DNA of 24,599 nt from Proteobacteria bacterium UBA964 (GTDB taxonomy: Bacteria; Pseudomonadota; Gammaproteobacteria; Steroidobacterales; Steroidobacteraceae), in assembly GCA_002292945.1 (NCBI GenBank), contig DBCG01000129.1, forward strand, positions 14,392 to 38,990, written 5' to 3'. Below are positions 1-8,026 of the stretch, piece after piece; the stretch's first letter is position 1; each line of letters starts with the position of its first letter. Below the pieces are notes generated by a model that was not told where the DNA came from, made no database searches, and saw only the letters and a program-made list of their open reading frames with translations. The translations under genes and the position numbers were made by a program.

Positions 1-471
1 GGCGAGGCGCATGGCATCCGGCTGTTCGGGTCGCGCGCGTTGAATTCTTTGCGTCTCGAGAAGGCCTACGGTTCCTGGGCCCGCGAGTACCGTCCGATCT
101 ACGGCCCGCTCGAGGCCGGCCTCGACCGCTTCGTCGCCTACGACAAGCCAGCGGACTTCATCGGCAAGCAGGCCGCGCGTCGCGAGAAGGAGACCGGAGG
201 CCGTCTGCGTCTGCGCTGCTTCGTGGTCGATGTCACGGACGCGGATGTCATCGGCGATGAGCCGATCTGGCACGGCGAGAAGGTCGTCGGTTGGGTCACT
301 TCCGGCGGCTATGCGCATGCCTCGAAGCTCTCGGTCGCGATGGGCTATGTGTCGCGCGAACTCGCCGACGAGGCGCAGGGCTGGACCATCGAGATCCTCG
401 GGCATCGGCGGACGGCGCGGCTGCAGCCTAAGCCGTTGTTCGACGCCGACGCCAAGCGGCTTATGGGCTGA
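1..471 (+). CDS. Dimethylglycine dehydrogenase / GcvT-type protein, C-terminal part (5' truncated by window)
   Basis: The reading frame is open from base 1, so this is the 3' end of a larger gene and the internal TTG at 40 is not its start. The visible 156 residues resemble the C-terminal aminomethyltransferase (GcvT/GcvT_C) part of dimethylglycine-dehydrogenase-type FAD enzymes. They show an LRLEKAYGSW segment, then LEAGLDRFV, DFIGKQAA, GDEPIWHGEKVVGWVTSGG and a PLFDADAKRLMG tail. Such enzymes oxidatively demethylate N-methylated glycines and pass the C1 unit to tetrahydrofolate. The FAD domain, if present, lies outside the window, so a stand-alone GcvT-like protein remains possible. The gene converges on soxG and the two coding ends overlap by 11 bp. 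Its proximity to the sarcosine oxidase genes fits stepwise N-demethylation. Confidence 0.8.
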   Translation, partial: GEAHGIRLFGSRALNSLRLEKAYGSWAREYRPIYGPLEAGLDRFVAYDKPADFIGKQAARREKETGGRLRLRCFVVDVTDADVIGDEPIWHGEKVVGWVTSGGYAHASKLSVAMGYVSRELADEAQGWTIEILGHRRTARLQPKPLFDADAKRLMG

Positions 472-1036
472 CTTCGGGGCTGACCTCGCAGCCGTATTCG
501 GCTGCGGAGGCCACGAAGCCGCGCCAGAAGCTGCCGAAATAGCTTCGCGCCACCGCGAGCCGGTACTGCGGCGCGTCCGCGGTCTGCGCGTCCGCCATCC
601 GCCACAGGGTCACGCCGATGTGGCTGGCGATCGTCACCGCGACATCGCCGGTCCTGAACACCCAGGGGTGCAGGTCGATCGGCAGCATCTTGGCGAGCGC
701 TTCGCGGATCCGTGGTCCGCCGATCTCGAGCACCACGCGGCTGTCCGTGAGGTCGAACACCGAAGCCGAGCCTTCGAACATCGTCTGCAGATCATCAGCC
801 GATCGCGCGGACGAGGCCGACTCGATCCACCAATGCCCCGGAGCGATGCCGAGTACGGTCAGCACATCGCCGTCGAGCTCACGCTCGAGGGTCGCCGCGA
901 GCGTCTTCGCTGCGCCGCGCCGTGCGATGACGCTCGCCAACAGTCCGATGCGGCGCGCGCATACCTGTACGCCGGGACGGCCGTCGGCCTTGCCGTAGCG
1001 TCCGGGTGCGAAGTGAGTGGGGAGCGTCTCAGCCAC
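461..1036 (-). CDS. soxG: Sarcosine oxidase gamma subunit
   Basis: The 191-residue product matches the usual size of the SoxG subunit and is the last gene of a canonical soxB-soxD-soxA-soxG order. SoxG is part of the heterotetrameric enzyme that oxidises sarcosine to glycine, making hydrogen peroxide and 5,10-methylene-tetrahydrofolate. Visible SoxG-like features are the central PGHWWIES and SVFDLTDSRVVLEIGGP stretches, a DLHPWVFRTGDVA segment and the C-terminal SYFGSFWRGF. I chose the GTG at 1036-1034, which overlaps the soxA stop by 8 bp and suggests translational coupling. The frame stays open upstream to 1135, but that part lies inside soxA and reads as its shadow. The family is divergent, so the assignment rests partly on gene order. 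Confidence 0.86.
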   Translation of the reverse strand: MAETLPTHFAPGRYGKADGRPGVQVCARRIGLLASVIARRGAAKTLAATLERELDGDVLTVLGIAPGHWWIESASSARSADDLQTMFEGSASVFDLTDSRVVLEIGGPRIREALAKMLPIDLHPWVFRTGDVAVTIASHIGVTLWRMADAQTADAPQYRLAVARSYFGSFWRGFVASAAEYGCEVSPEVSP

Positions 1037-3992
1037 GCAGGCGCGCTCCTTGCGGGTCGATGAACACCGGGTCACAGATCTCGACCTCGGTCTCCTGACT
1101 GCGCAGCAGATCGACGGCGCGCAGCCGCTCCCCATGACGCTGTCGACCGTTCTTCAGAAGACCGAGCGCGATCCAGTGGCCGAGCGACGGCGAGTAGGCG
1201 ACCGAGGTCATATAGCCCTGTTCGTGCTCGAAGGTGGTCGGTGCTGCGAGCGGCAGGAAGTGCGCGCCGCTCACGAGCCGTGTCTTGCCGTCCACGGGCC
1301 TGACCCCCACGAGTTGGGTGTCAGCGGGATCATCGAGCGCCGGCAGCCGCGCGAGGCGCGCGCCGATGTAGTCCTTCTGGGTGGAGAGCATGCGGCCAAG
1401 CCCAAGCTGCTGTGCGCTGGTACGACCGGTGAGCTCGTTGCCGGCGACATGCCCCTTCTCGATGCGCATCACGCCGAGTGCCTCGAGTCCGTAGGGGACG
1501 ACGCCGAGGTCTTCCCCGGCGGCCGCAAGGCGACGGATGATGGCATCGCCGTGCCGCGCCGGCACCGCGATCTCGTAGGCGAGCTCGCCCGAGAACGAGA
1601 GCCGGAACAGACGCCCGCGCAGGCCGTCGGCGAGCGTGACCGCGCGCGCGGCCATGTACGGGAACGCGTCGTTGGAGATGTCCTCGCCGGATGCGAGGAT
1701 CCGTCGCAGCAGTTCACGTGAGCGCGGGCCGGCGACCGCGAACTGCGCCCATTGCTCGGTGACCGACGTGAACTGCACGTCGAGCTCCGGCCATAGCACC
1801 TGATGACAGTGCTGCATGTGCTGGTAGACCGCGACCGCGTTGGCCGTAGTGGTGGTCATGAACCAGTGCTGCTCGCCGAGCCTCGCGACGGTGCCGTCGT
1901 CCATCACGCGACCGTCCTCGCGCAGCATCACGCCGTAGCGTGCGCGGCCGACGGCGAGCGTCTGCCAGCCGTTGGCATACAGACGTTCGATGAAACGCAG
2001 CGCGTCGGGGCCTTTGAGTTCGATCTTCCCGAGCGTCGAGACATCGCAGAGCCCCACCGCCGAGCGCACGGCCTGCACCTCGCGGATCACGGGCGGCAAC
2101 CAGTCGGTCTCGCCCGCGCGCGGAAAATACTGCGCACGCAACCAGGCACCCGACTCGATGAACACTGCGCCTTGCTCGCGCGCCCACTCATGCGAGGGGG
2201 TCAGCCGCGTCGGTCGGAAATCCGGTCCGCGGTGATGGCCGGCGAGCGCGCCGATGGCGACCGGCGTGTACGGTGGGCGATAGGTCGTCGTGCCGACCTC
2301 GCCGATGGACTTGCCGGTGAGCGCCGCGAGCGTCGCGAGGCCGTTGAGCGCTGAGGTCTTGCCCTGGTCGGTCGCCATGCCGAGCGTCGTGTAGCGCTTG
2401 GCGTGCTCGGACGCGCCGAAACCCTCGCGATGCGCGAGTTCGAGGTCGTCGGTCGTGACATCGTTCTGGAAGTCGATGAAGCGCTTGCCGCGGGACGAGG
2501 GCGCGCGCCAGAGCGGCGTCCACGCATCCGCTTCTTCGCCGGCGACAGGCGGCGTGACGCCGCGCGGCGCGATGCCGAGGCTTTGCAAGGATCCCTCGGC
2601 GATACGGATGCCGGTCGACAGCGCTGCAGCGGTGGTGAGTTCACCCCCTGCGGCGCCGGCGACGAGCAGCCCCGGCGGCAACTGCTCCGGCAAGAACATC
2701 GAGCGCTCTGCATCCCAGCGCGGCTTGGCACCGAGGTGCGAGGTGAGATGCAAGGTGGGCGCCCAACCGCCCGACATGGCGAGCAGATCGCAGTCGAGGC
2801 GGTGTACATGACCGTCGGCGCCCACGACCTCGACGCCCTGCAGAGTTCGCCCACCGAGTGCACGCCGTACGACGCCGGTCAGCAGCGGCGCATCGCGCGC
2901 GACGACGGCTGCGCGCGCGCGCGCGTCCGGCCGCGGATCGACGATCGCGACGATCTCGGCGCCGGCGGCGCGCAGGTCGGCCACCGTCGCCCAAGCGTGG
3001 TCGTTGTCGGCGTAGAGGACCGCACGCTCACCCGGTCTGACGGCGTAGCGGTTGATGTAGGTGCTGACCGCGCTCGCGAGCATCACGCCGGGCAGATCGT
3101 TGTCGCCGAACACCAGCGGACGCTCGAGCGCACCGGCGGCGAGCACGGCGCGCTTCGCGACGATGCGCCAGAGTCGTTGACGCGGCTCGAAGGGTGGTGG
3201 CGCGGCGACATGGTCGTTGACCCGTTCCACCGCGGTGTACGCGCCGTGGTCGTAGGTCCCCACCACCGTGGTCCGCGGCAGCAGGCGCACCCCGGGGGTC
3301 GCGGCGAGCTCGGCCACCACCGACTGGACCCATCGATGCGCCGAGCCGTCGCCGAGGACGATCCGCTCGCTCAGGCAGCGGCCGCCGAACAGGCAATCCT
3401 GTTCGGCGAGGATCACCCGTGCGCCGCTGCGCGCAGCCACCAACGCCGCCATCAACCCGGCAGGGCCTGACCCCACGACCAACAAGTCGCAGAACGCCGT
3501 CGCTTTCTCGTAGTGATCCGGGTCGGGCGCGGTGGAGAGCGACCCGAGTCCGGCAGCGCGGCGGATGAGCGGTTCGTAGACCTTCTCCCAGAACGCCGCC
3601 GGCCACATGAAGGTCTTGTAGTAAAAGCCCGCGCCGAGCAGCGGTGAAAAGAGCCCGTTCAAGGCGAGCAGGTCGAAGCGCAGCGACGGCCAACGGTTCT
3701 GGCTCTGCGCCTCGAGGCCGTCGTAGAGTTCGACGACGGTCGCACGCGTGTTCGGTTCGCGGCGCGCGCCGGAGCGCAGTTCGACGAGGGCGTTCGGCTC
3801 CTCCGGGCCCGCGGTCAGCACACCGCGTGGCCGGTGATATTTGAAGGAGCGACCGACCAGGCGTACGCCGTCGGCGAGCAGCGCGGCGGCGAGCGTGTCA
3901 CCGGCGAAGCCCTCGTGGCGGCGTCCGTCGAAGCTGAAGCGCAGTCGGCGGGTGCGGTCGATGAGACCGCCGCTCGGGAGCCGTGCGCTCAT
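1029..3992 (-). CDS. soxA: Sarcosine oxidase alpha subunit
   Basis: This 987-residue protein has the full architecture and length of SoxA. An N-terminal ferredoxin-fold-like region (about residues 15-85) lacks cluster cysteines, as is normal for this subunit. A dinucleotide-binding domain starts with GSGPAG at 174-179 and includes a second Rossmann-type segment (DNDLPGVML onwards). The C-terminal third is a GcvT-like aminomethyltransferase domain with KGHVAGNELTGRTSAQQLGLG and the REDGRVMDDGTVARLGE segment. The subunit binds NAD and FAD and, through its C-terminal domain, folate that accepts the formaldehyde unit. The ATG at 3992 overlaps the soxD stop in an ATGA junction. A 15-nt alternating GC tract at 2911-2925 lies inside and encodes an Ala/Arg stretch. 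Confidence 0.95.
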   Translation of the reverse strand: MSARLPSGGLIDRTRRLRFSFDGRRHEGFAGDTLAAALLADGVRLVGRSFKYHRPRGVLTAGPEEPNALVELRSGARREPNTRATVVELYDGLEAQSQNRWPSLRFDLLALNGLFSPLLGAGFYYKTFMWPAAFWEKVYEPLIRRAAGLGSLSTAPDPDHYEKATAFCDLLVVGSGPAGLMAALVAARSGARVILAEQDCLFGGRCLSERIVLGDGSAHRWVQSVVAELAATPGVRLLPRTTVVGTYDHGAYTAVERVNDHVAAPPPFEPRQRLWRIVAKRAVLAAGALERPLVFGDNDLPGVMLASAVSTYINRYAVRPGERAVLYADNDHAWATVADLRAAGAEIVAIVDPRPDARARAAVVARDAPLLTGVVRRALGGRTLQGVEVVGADGHVHRLDCDLLAMSGGWAPTLHLTSHLGAKPRWDAERSMFLPEQLPPGLLVAGAAGGELTTAAALSTGIRIAEGSLQSLGIAPRGVTPPVAGEEADAWTPLWRAPSSRGKRFIDFQNDVTTDDLELAHREGFGASEHAKRYTTLGMATDQGKTSALNGLATLAALTGKSIGEVGTTTYRPPYTPVAIGALAGHHRGPDFRPTRLTPSHEWAREQGAVFIESGAWLRAQYFPRAGETDWLPPVIREVQAVRSAVGLCDVSTLGKIELKGPDALRFIERLYANGWQTLAVGRARYGVMLREDGRVMDDGTVARLGEQHWFMTTTTANAVAVYQHMQHCHQVLWPELDVQFTSVTEQWAQFAVAGPRSRELLRRILASGEDISNDAFPYMAARAVTLADGLRGRLFRLSFSGELAYEIAVPARHGDAIIRRLAAAGEDLGVVPYGLEALGVMRIEKGHVAGNELTGRTSAQQLGLGRMLSTQKDYIGARLARLPALDDPADTQLVGVRPVDGKTRLVSGAHFLPLAAPTTFEHEQGYMTSVAYSPSLGHWIALGLLKNGRQRHGERLRAVDLLRSQETEVEICDPVFIDPQGARLRG

Positions 3993-4246
3993 GCGTCGCC
4001 CCGTGCGAAGGTCACCGATCGGATCTCATGCGTGCGCGTGTCGCGCTCGACGATGAGCCAGCTGTGGCAGCCCGCCGCATGGAACCACAGCTCGCGGTAC
4101 AGCCCGGCGGGATTGTCGCGCAGATACACGTAGTCGTGGAACGCAGCATCGGTCGCGTCGGTCTGTGGACGCTGCGGCACGGCATCGCCGTGATGGACGA
4201 ATTCGTCGTGGCCGCGGGGTCCGCAATGGGGGCAGTGGATACGCAT
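3989..4246 (-). CDS. soxD: Sarcosine oxidase delta subunit
   Basis: This 85-residue protein is the small zinc-binding subunit of heterotetrameric sarcosine oxidase. It shows the family signature: CPHCGPR at residues 5-11, DEFVHHGDA, a FHDYVYLRDNPAG segment, and HAAGCHSW near residues 56-62, followed by VERDTRTHEI. Cys5, Cys8 and Cys60 are the likely zinc ligands together with a histidine. The ATG at 4246-4244 shares one base with the soxB stop (TGATG), and the stop overlaps the soxA start by 4 bp, so translation of the three genes is probably coupled. The frame is open further upstream to 4498, but that part is antiparallel shadow inside soxB. Confidence 0.93.
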   Translation of the reverse strand: MRIHCPHCGPRGHDEFVHHGDAVPQRPQTDATDAAFHDYVYLRDNPAGLYRELWFHAAGCHSWLIVERDTRTHEIRSVTFARGDA

Positions 4247-5496
4247 CAGTGCCGGTTGGGGTGTGGGCCCTGGCCCTTCTCGTCGATGACGCGGCCGGCG
4301 GCGAAGCGATCGAGCCGATAGGCGGCCGCCACGGGGTGAGGCTCGTCCCGCGCCAGAAGATGTGCGAAGCACCATCCCGAGCCAGGCGTCGCCTTGAAGC
4401 CGCCGTAGCACCAGCCGGCGTTGAGGTAGAGCCCCTCGACAGGGGTGTGGTCGATGATCGGCGAGCCATCCATCGACATGTCCATCACGCCGCCCCAAGA
4501 GCGCAGCAGGCGCGCGCGACCGATCATCGGCATCAGCGCCATGCCGCCTTCGCAGACATCCTCGACGGTGGCGAGGTTGCCGCGCTGCGCATAGCTGTTG
4601 TACCCGTCGATGTCGCCGCCGAACACGAGGCCGCCCTTGTCCGACTGGCTGATGTAGAAGTGCCCTGCGCCGAAGGTGATGACGCCAGGGATCAGCGGCT
4701 TCAAGCCTTCGGTGACGAACGCTTGCAGCACATGGCTCTCGATCGGGAGCTTGAGGCCTGCGAGCGCCGCGACGCGCGAGGAGTGGCCAGCGCAGGCGAG
4801 GCCGACCTTGCGCGCTGCGATCGGACCCCGCGTGGTCTCGACGCCGGTGACGGCGCCGCCCTGGATGCGGAACCCCGTCACCTCGCAGTTCTGGATGATG
4901 TCGACGCCGAGCCGATCGGCGGCGCGCGCGTAGCCCCAGGCGACGGCGTCATGTCGCACCGTGCCGCCACGGGGCTGCAGCAGGCCGCCGCGGATCGGGA
5001 AGCGCGCGTTGTCGAAATCGAGGAAGGGCAGCATGCGACGTACGTCCTGCGCGTCGAGCAGCTCGGCATCCACGCCCTGCAGGCGCATGGCGTTGCCGCG
5101 CCGCACGTTGGCGTCGCGCTGCGCGTCGTTGTGGTGGAGGTTGAGCACGCCGCGCTGGCTGACCATCGCGTTGTAGTTGATCTCCTGCTCGAGCCCTTCC
5201 CAGAGCTTGAGCGACCATTCATAGAACGGTGTGTTGCCGGGCAACAGGTAGTTCGAGCGGATGATGGTGGTGTTGCGGCCGATGTTGCCGCCGCCGATCC
5301 AACCCTTCTCGAGCACCGCGATGTCCCGCAGGCCGTGCACCTTGGCGAGGTAGTACGCGGTGGCGAGACCGTGACCGCCGCCGCCGACGATGACGGCCTC
5401 GTAGGCCGGGCGCGGCGCGGCATCGCGCCATGCCGGCTGCCAACCGCGGTTGCCACGCAGCGCTTCGGTGAACAATCTGAAGGCGGAGTAGCGCAC
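4246..5496 (-). CDS. soxB: Sarcosine oxidase beta subunit
   Basis: This 416-residue FAD-dependent subunit contains the sarcosine oxidation site. An N-terminal VRYSAFRLFTEAL segment is followed by the FAD-binding AVIVGGGGHGLATAYYL (about 34-50), EKGWIGGGNIGRNTTIIRSNY, and RHDAVAWGYARAAD. His182 in the last motif corresponds by position to the histidine that covalently carries FMN in characterised SoxB proteins. The C-terminal part has LRSWGGVMDMSMDGSPIID and LYLNAGWCYGGFKATPGSG, typical of the family. I chose the GTG at 5496-5494 because homologues start with an xRYSxF segment. The longer open frame to 5955 runs into the preceding methyltransferase gene. No strong Shine-Dalgarno is visible. 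The 14-bp gap to the upstream gene suggests co-transcription. Confidence 0.95.
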   Translation of the reverse strand: MRYSAFRLFTEALRGNRGWQPAWRDAAPRPAYEAVIVGGGGHGLATAYYLAKVHGLRDIAVLEKGWIGGGNIGRNTTIIRSNYLLPGNTPFYEWSLKLWEGLEQEINYNAMVSQRGVLNLHHNDAQRDANVRRGNAMRLQGVDAELLDAQDVRRMLPFLDFDNARFPIRGGLLQPRGGTVRHDAVAWGYARAADRLGVDIIQNCEVTGFRIQGGAVTGVETTRGPIAARKVGLACAGHSSRVAALAGLKLPIESHVLQAFVTEGLKPLIPGVITFGAGHFYISQSDKGGLVFGGDIDGYNSYAQRGNLATVEDVCEGGMALMPMIGRARLLRSWGGVMDMSMDGSPIIDHTPVEGLYLNAGWCYGGFKATPGSGWCFAHLLARDEPHPVAAAYRLDRFAAGRVIDEKGQGPHPNRH

Positions 5497-5510
5497 GATG
5501 GACCGGACGG

Positions 5511-7031
5511 TCAGGGCTCTCCGCCAGCGATCGCTTCGCGGCGACGTGCGATGTAGGCGTCGAGCGATTCCAGGACAGCGGGGTCGAGCGGTGGCTGCTC
5601 GTACTCCGTCAACGCACGCTTCCAGATGTCGGTGGCGCGCTGCGTCGCGTCCTTGCCGCCGCTCAACTGCCAGTTCTCGTAGTTCTGCCAGTTGGAGACG
5701 AGCGGCTGGTAGAAGGCGTGTTCGTAGCGCTCCATGGTGTGCGGTGCACCGAAGAAATGACCGCCGGGCGAAACCTGTTTCTGCGCCTCGAAGCCGAGCT
5801 CGGCTTCGTCGACCACGATCGGCTTCAGGAACTCGATCATCAGCTGCAGCATCTCCACATCGAGCACCAGCTTCTCGAACGAGGCCGTGAGCCCGCCTTC
5901 CTGCCAGCCGGCGGCGTGGTACACGAGGTTGCAGTGGCCGAGCACCGCGCCCCACAGCGACATCTCGGTCTCGTAGACGCCTTGTGCGTCGGCGACGTTC
6001 GAGGCGCTGGCGTTGGAGGTGCGATAGGGCAGGCGATAGCGCCGCGCGAGCTGGCCGCTCGCGATGTTGGCCTTGGTGTTCTCAGGCGTACCGAACGCCG
6101 GCGCGCCGGAGCGCATGTCGACGTTGGAGGTGAACGCGCCGTACATCACCGGTGCACCGGGGCGCACCGCCTGCGCGAGGGTCAGACCGAACAGGATCTC
6201 GGCGTTCTGCTGGGCGAGCGCCGCCGCGAGCGACACCGGCGCCATCGCGCCCATCAGCGTGAACGGCGTGATCACGACCGGCTGGCCGTAGCGGGCCATC
6301 ATCATCAGGCCGTCGGCCATCGCTTCGTCGAAACGCCGCGGGCTGTTCACCGAGATGATGGTGAGGACGCCGGGGCTGTCCGCCATCTGCTCGGGCGTCA
6401 AGCCGCGCGTGATCGCCATCATCTCGATGCCGTCGCGCGCGCGGCCTGCGCCGATCGCGGTGCAGTGGAAGCTGAGGTCGGAATAGACGAGGTTGGTGCG
6501 GTAGGTGTCGAGGTGCCGCGAGTTGGCGGGCAGTTCGACCGGTGCGCAGACCTGGTTGCCGATGATGTGTATCGCGTTGAAGTGCTGTGCGAGCTTGATG
6601 AAGTCTCGGTAGTCGGCGAGGTTGCCGGCGCGACGGCCGCGCTCGCAGTCGTGTACGAACGGTGGGCCGGCCACCAGGCCGAAGGCCATGTCACGGTCGC
6701 CGATGTGCAGCTGCTTGGCAGGGTTGCGCGAGGTGAGCGTGAAACGCTCGGGCGTGGTGGCGAGCGCGCGTTCGACGACGGCGCGATCGAGTTTGACGGT
6801 GCCGCTCGCGTCGTCCACGTCGGCACCGACCGCGCGCAGCGCGGCGCGTGCGGTCGGCGACATCAACTCGATGCCGATCTCCTCGAGGATGCGCAGCGAG
6901 GTGAGATGGATCGCCTCGATCTGGTCCGCCGACAGGATCTCGAGCGGCGCGTAAGGGTTGACGACGCGCGTCCAGGGCAGTTGCGGCAGACGAGCGCCGC
7001 CGCTACGGCGAGTGCGGCTGCCCGGTCTCAT
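5511..7031 (-). CDS. MttB/COG5598-family methyltransferase (non-pyrrolysine trimethylamine/betaine methyltransferase homologue)
   Basis: The 506-residue product belongs to the MttB superfamily, whose members remove a methyl group from quaternary or tertiary amines such as glycine betaine or trimethylamine. Recognisable segments are the N-terminal NPYAPLEILSADQIEAIH and LRILEEIGIE, then PFVHDCERGRRAGNL, MYGAFTSNVDMRSGAPAFGTP, SNASASNVADAQGVYETEMS and the C-terminal GGHFFGAPHTMERYEHAFY. The frame is continuous with no internal amber codon, so it is of the non-pyrrolysine type, like glycine betaine methyltransferases. Those enzymes normally use a corrinoid protein, and none is encoded here. Its place just before soxBDAG suggests it starts a demethylation series. 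The exact methylated substrate cannot be read from the sequence. Confidence 0.88.
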   Translation of the reverse strand: MRPGSRTRRSGGARLPQLPWTRVVNPYAPLEILSADQIEAIHLTSLRILEEIGIELMSPTARAALRAVGADVDDASGTVKLDRAVVERALATTPERFTLTSRNPAKQLHIGDRDMAFGLVAGPPFVHDCERGRRAGNLADYRDFIKLAQHFNAIHIIGNQVCAPVELPANSRHLDTYRTNLVYSDLSFHCTAIGAGRARDGIEMMAITRGLTPEQMADSPGVLTIISVNSPRRFDEAMADGLMMMARYGQPVVITPFTLMGAMAPVSLAAALAQQNAEILFGLTLAQAVRPGAPVMYGAFTSNVDMRSGAPAFGTPENTKANIASGQLARRYRLPYRTSNASASNVADAQGVYETEMSLWGAVLGHCNLVYHAAGWQEGGLTASFEKLVLDVEMLQLMIEFLKPIVVDEAELGFEAQKQVSPGGHFFGAPHTMERYEHAFYQPLVSNWQNYENWQLSGGKDATQRATDIWKRALTEYEQPPLDPAVLESLDAYIARRREAIAGGEP

Positions 7032-7050
7032 GGCCGTGACCGGATATCGA

Positions 7051-7062
7051 TAAGCATGCTTA
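7051..7062. promoter_or_regulatory. 12-bp perfect palindrome upstream of the MttB-like gene
   Basis: The sequence TAAGCATGCTTA is perfectly self-complementary. It lies 20-31 bp before the ATG of the methyltransferase gene, inside a 92-bp gap (7032-7123) that is the largest break in the leftward block. Its AT-rich composition stands out from the surroundings. It could be a repressor operator or part of a promoter for the mttB-sox sub-operon. A TTGACG hexamer lies upstream on the minus strand (7093-7098), but I could not pair it with a convincing -10 box. Confidence 0.35.
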
Positions 7063-7123
7063 ACGGTGCTTCAGATGCGACATCGGGGATTGCGTCAACC
7101 CGACATCCAGGCAGGAAAACCCG

Positions 7124-7534
7124 TCATCCGCGTCGGACGGCCCAGCGCTGCAGCGTCGGTCGCACCCGCAGGAAGCCGCGGTAGGCGAGCTCCATGAGCG
7201 ACGCCACGCCGGGCAGCCGGCCGAGCCGCGCCAGCCAGCGCCAGTAGGGCAGGCGCTCCCAGAGGGCGATGAAGGCGCGGGCACCGCTTTCGATACGGCC
7301 GTCGCCGTGCTGGACATGGAAGCGGGCGAGCAGCCCACTGCGCGTGAGTCCTGCGGGCAGGTCCGCCGGCAGCGGCGCGGCCGGGTCGCTGATGTCGCGG
7401 AACTCAAGCGGCTGCGTCGGCGCGAGGCCCTGGTAGACGCCGATCTCGCGACGGCACAACGGACACGCGCCGTCGTAGAGCACGGTCAGGCCGTCTGGGG
7501 CGGTGCAGGTCGTGGGTGAGTCGGGTCGATTCAC
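7124..7534 (-). CDS. DCC-family thiol-disulfide oxidoreductase-like protein (DUF393)
   Basis: This 136-residue protein has the hallmark of the DCC/DUF393 family: LYDGACPLC at residues 19-27, in which Cys24 and Cys27 form a CxxC pair. Further family-like parts are EFRDIS, a central ARAFIALWERLPYWRWL segment and a C-terminal YRGFLRVRP stretch. Members are thought to have a thioredoxin-like fold, but most have no established substrate. It lies 51 bp after the NTF2-like gene and 92 bp before the MttB-like gene. It may simply be carried along in the operon, and a link to the catabolic enzymes is not evident. The ATG at 7534 gives the usual length. Confidence 0.85.
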   Translation of the reverse strand: MNRPDSPTTCTAPDGLTVLYDGACPLCRREIGVYQGLAPTQPLEFRDISDPAAPLPADLPAGLTRSGLLARFHVQHGDGRIESGARAFIALWERLPYWRWLARLGRLPGVASLMELAYRGFLRVRPTLQRWAVRRG

Positions 7535-7585
7535 ACCGGGATTGTGGCACGCTGCCCCAGCGGGCGGGTGTGGGCAGAAGACAGG

Positions 7586-8026
7586 TCAGGTTCCGACCGG
7601 ATACTGCATCGTCCCGGGTTGGTGGAGCATCTTCCAGCCGTCCGGCATCAGCGTGTAGATCTTGCAGGCGCGGCCCTTGTTCGGCAGATCGCCGCTGCCG
7701 TCGCGCTTGCGCCAGTAGCTGTCGATGTCGACCACGGCGAAGCCGCCGTCGCCTTCCGGTGAGACGAATATCTTTTTCGTGATGCGAGTGTTGTGCACGA
7801 TCTCGTATTCGTCGAAGAATTTCTGCAGATAGGCGCGCCAACGCTCCTGGTCGAAGCGCCCCATGCGCAGCACCCACTCCATCGGGTCGTAAGCGCGCGA
7901 GTGCGGCGGCCACACCCACACCATGTCGGGGTGGAAGAGCGTCAGCATCAGTGCGGCGTCGTAGGTCTCGTAGGCCCGCGATTCGCGGTCGACCATCTCC
8001 TGGATCTCTGCTGCCCGGTCCATCAT
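7586..8026 (-). CDS. NTF2/SnoaL-like small protein of unknown function
   Basis: The 146-residue product has the look of the NTF2/SnoaL alpha+beta-barrel superfamily. An N-terminal helix (AAEIQEMVDRESRAYETYD) is followed by a short AALMLTLFHPDMVWVWPP strand and later strands ending in WKMLHQPGTMQY. Proteins of this fold serve as small isomerases, lyases or ligand-binding partners, and the family alone does not give the reaction. The start overlaps the stop of the preceding HyuB gene by 4 bp (8023-8026), so it is translated with the hydantoinase-type subunits and may serve the same pathway. A second ATG directly follows the first, so the start could be one codon later. No signal peptide or membrane segment is visible. 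Confidence 0.72.
   Translation of the reverse strand: MMDRAAEIQEMVDRESRAYETYDAALMLTLFHPDMVWVWPPHSRAYDPMEWVLRMGRFDQERWRAYLQKFFDEYEIVHNTRITKKIFVSPEGDGGFAVVDIDSYWRKRDGSGDLPNKGRACKIYTLMPDGWKMLHQPGTMQYPVGT

Noticed and set aside
2911..2925. 15-nt alternating GC tract inside soxA, considered as a phase-variation or Z-DNA element
   Set aside because: It encodes an unremarkable Ala/Arg stretch at a place where the frame is intact, and such tracts are common at this base composition.
4165..5556. Open frame of 463 codons (+) opposite soxB, and similar plus-strand frames at 5718-7184, 9750-11510 and 2403-3470
   Set aside because: All lie antisense to well-identified genes and show no motifs; they are codon-bias shadows.
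7552..7577. Inverted repeat CTGCCC...GGGCAG between the NTF2-like and DUF393 genes, considered as a terminator
   Set aside because: The stem is only 6 bp with a 14-nt loop and there is no T run on the minus strand. Termination here is not supported.
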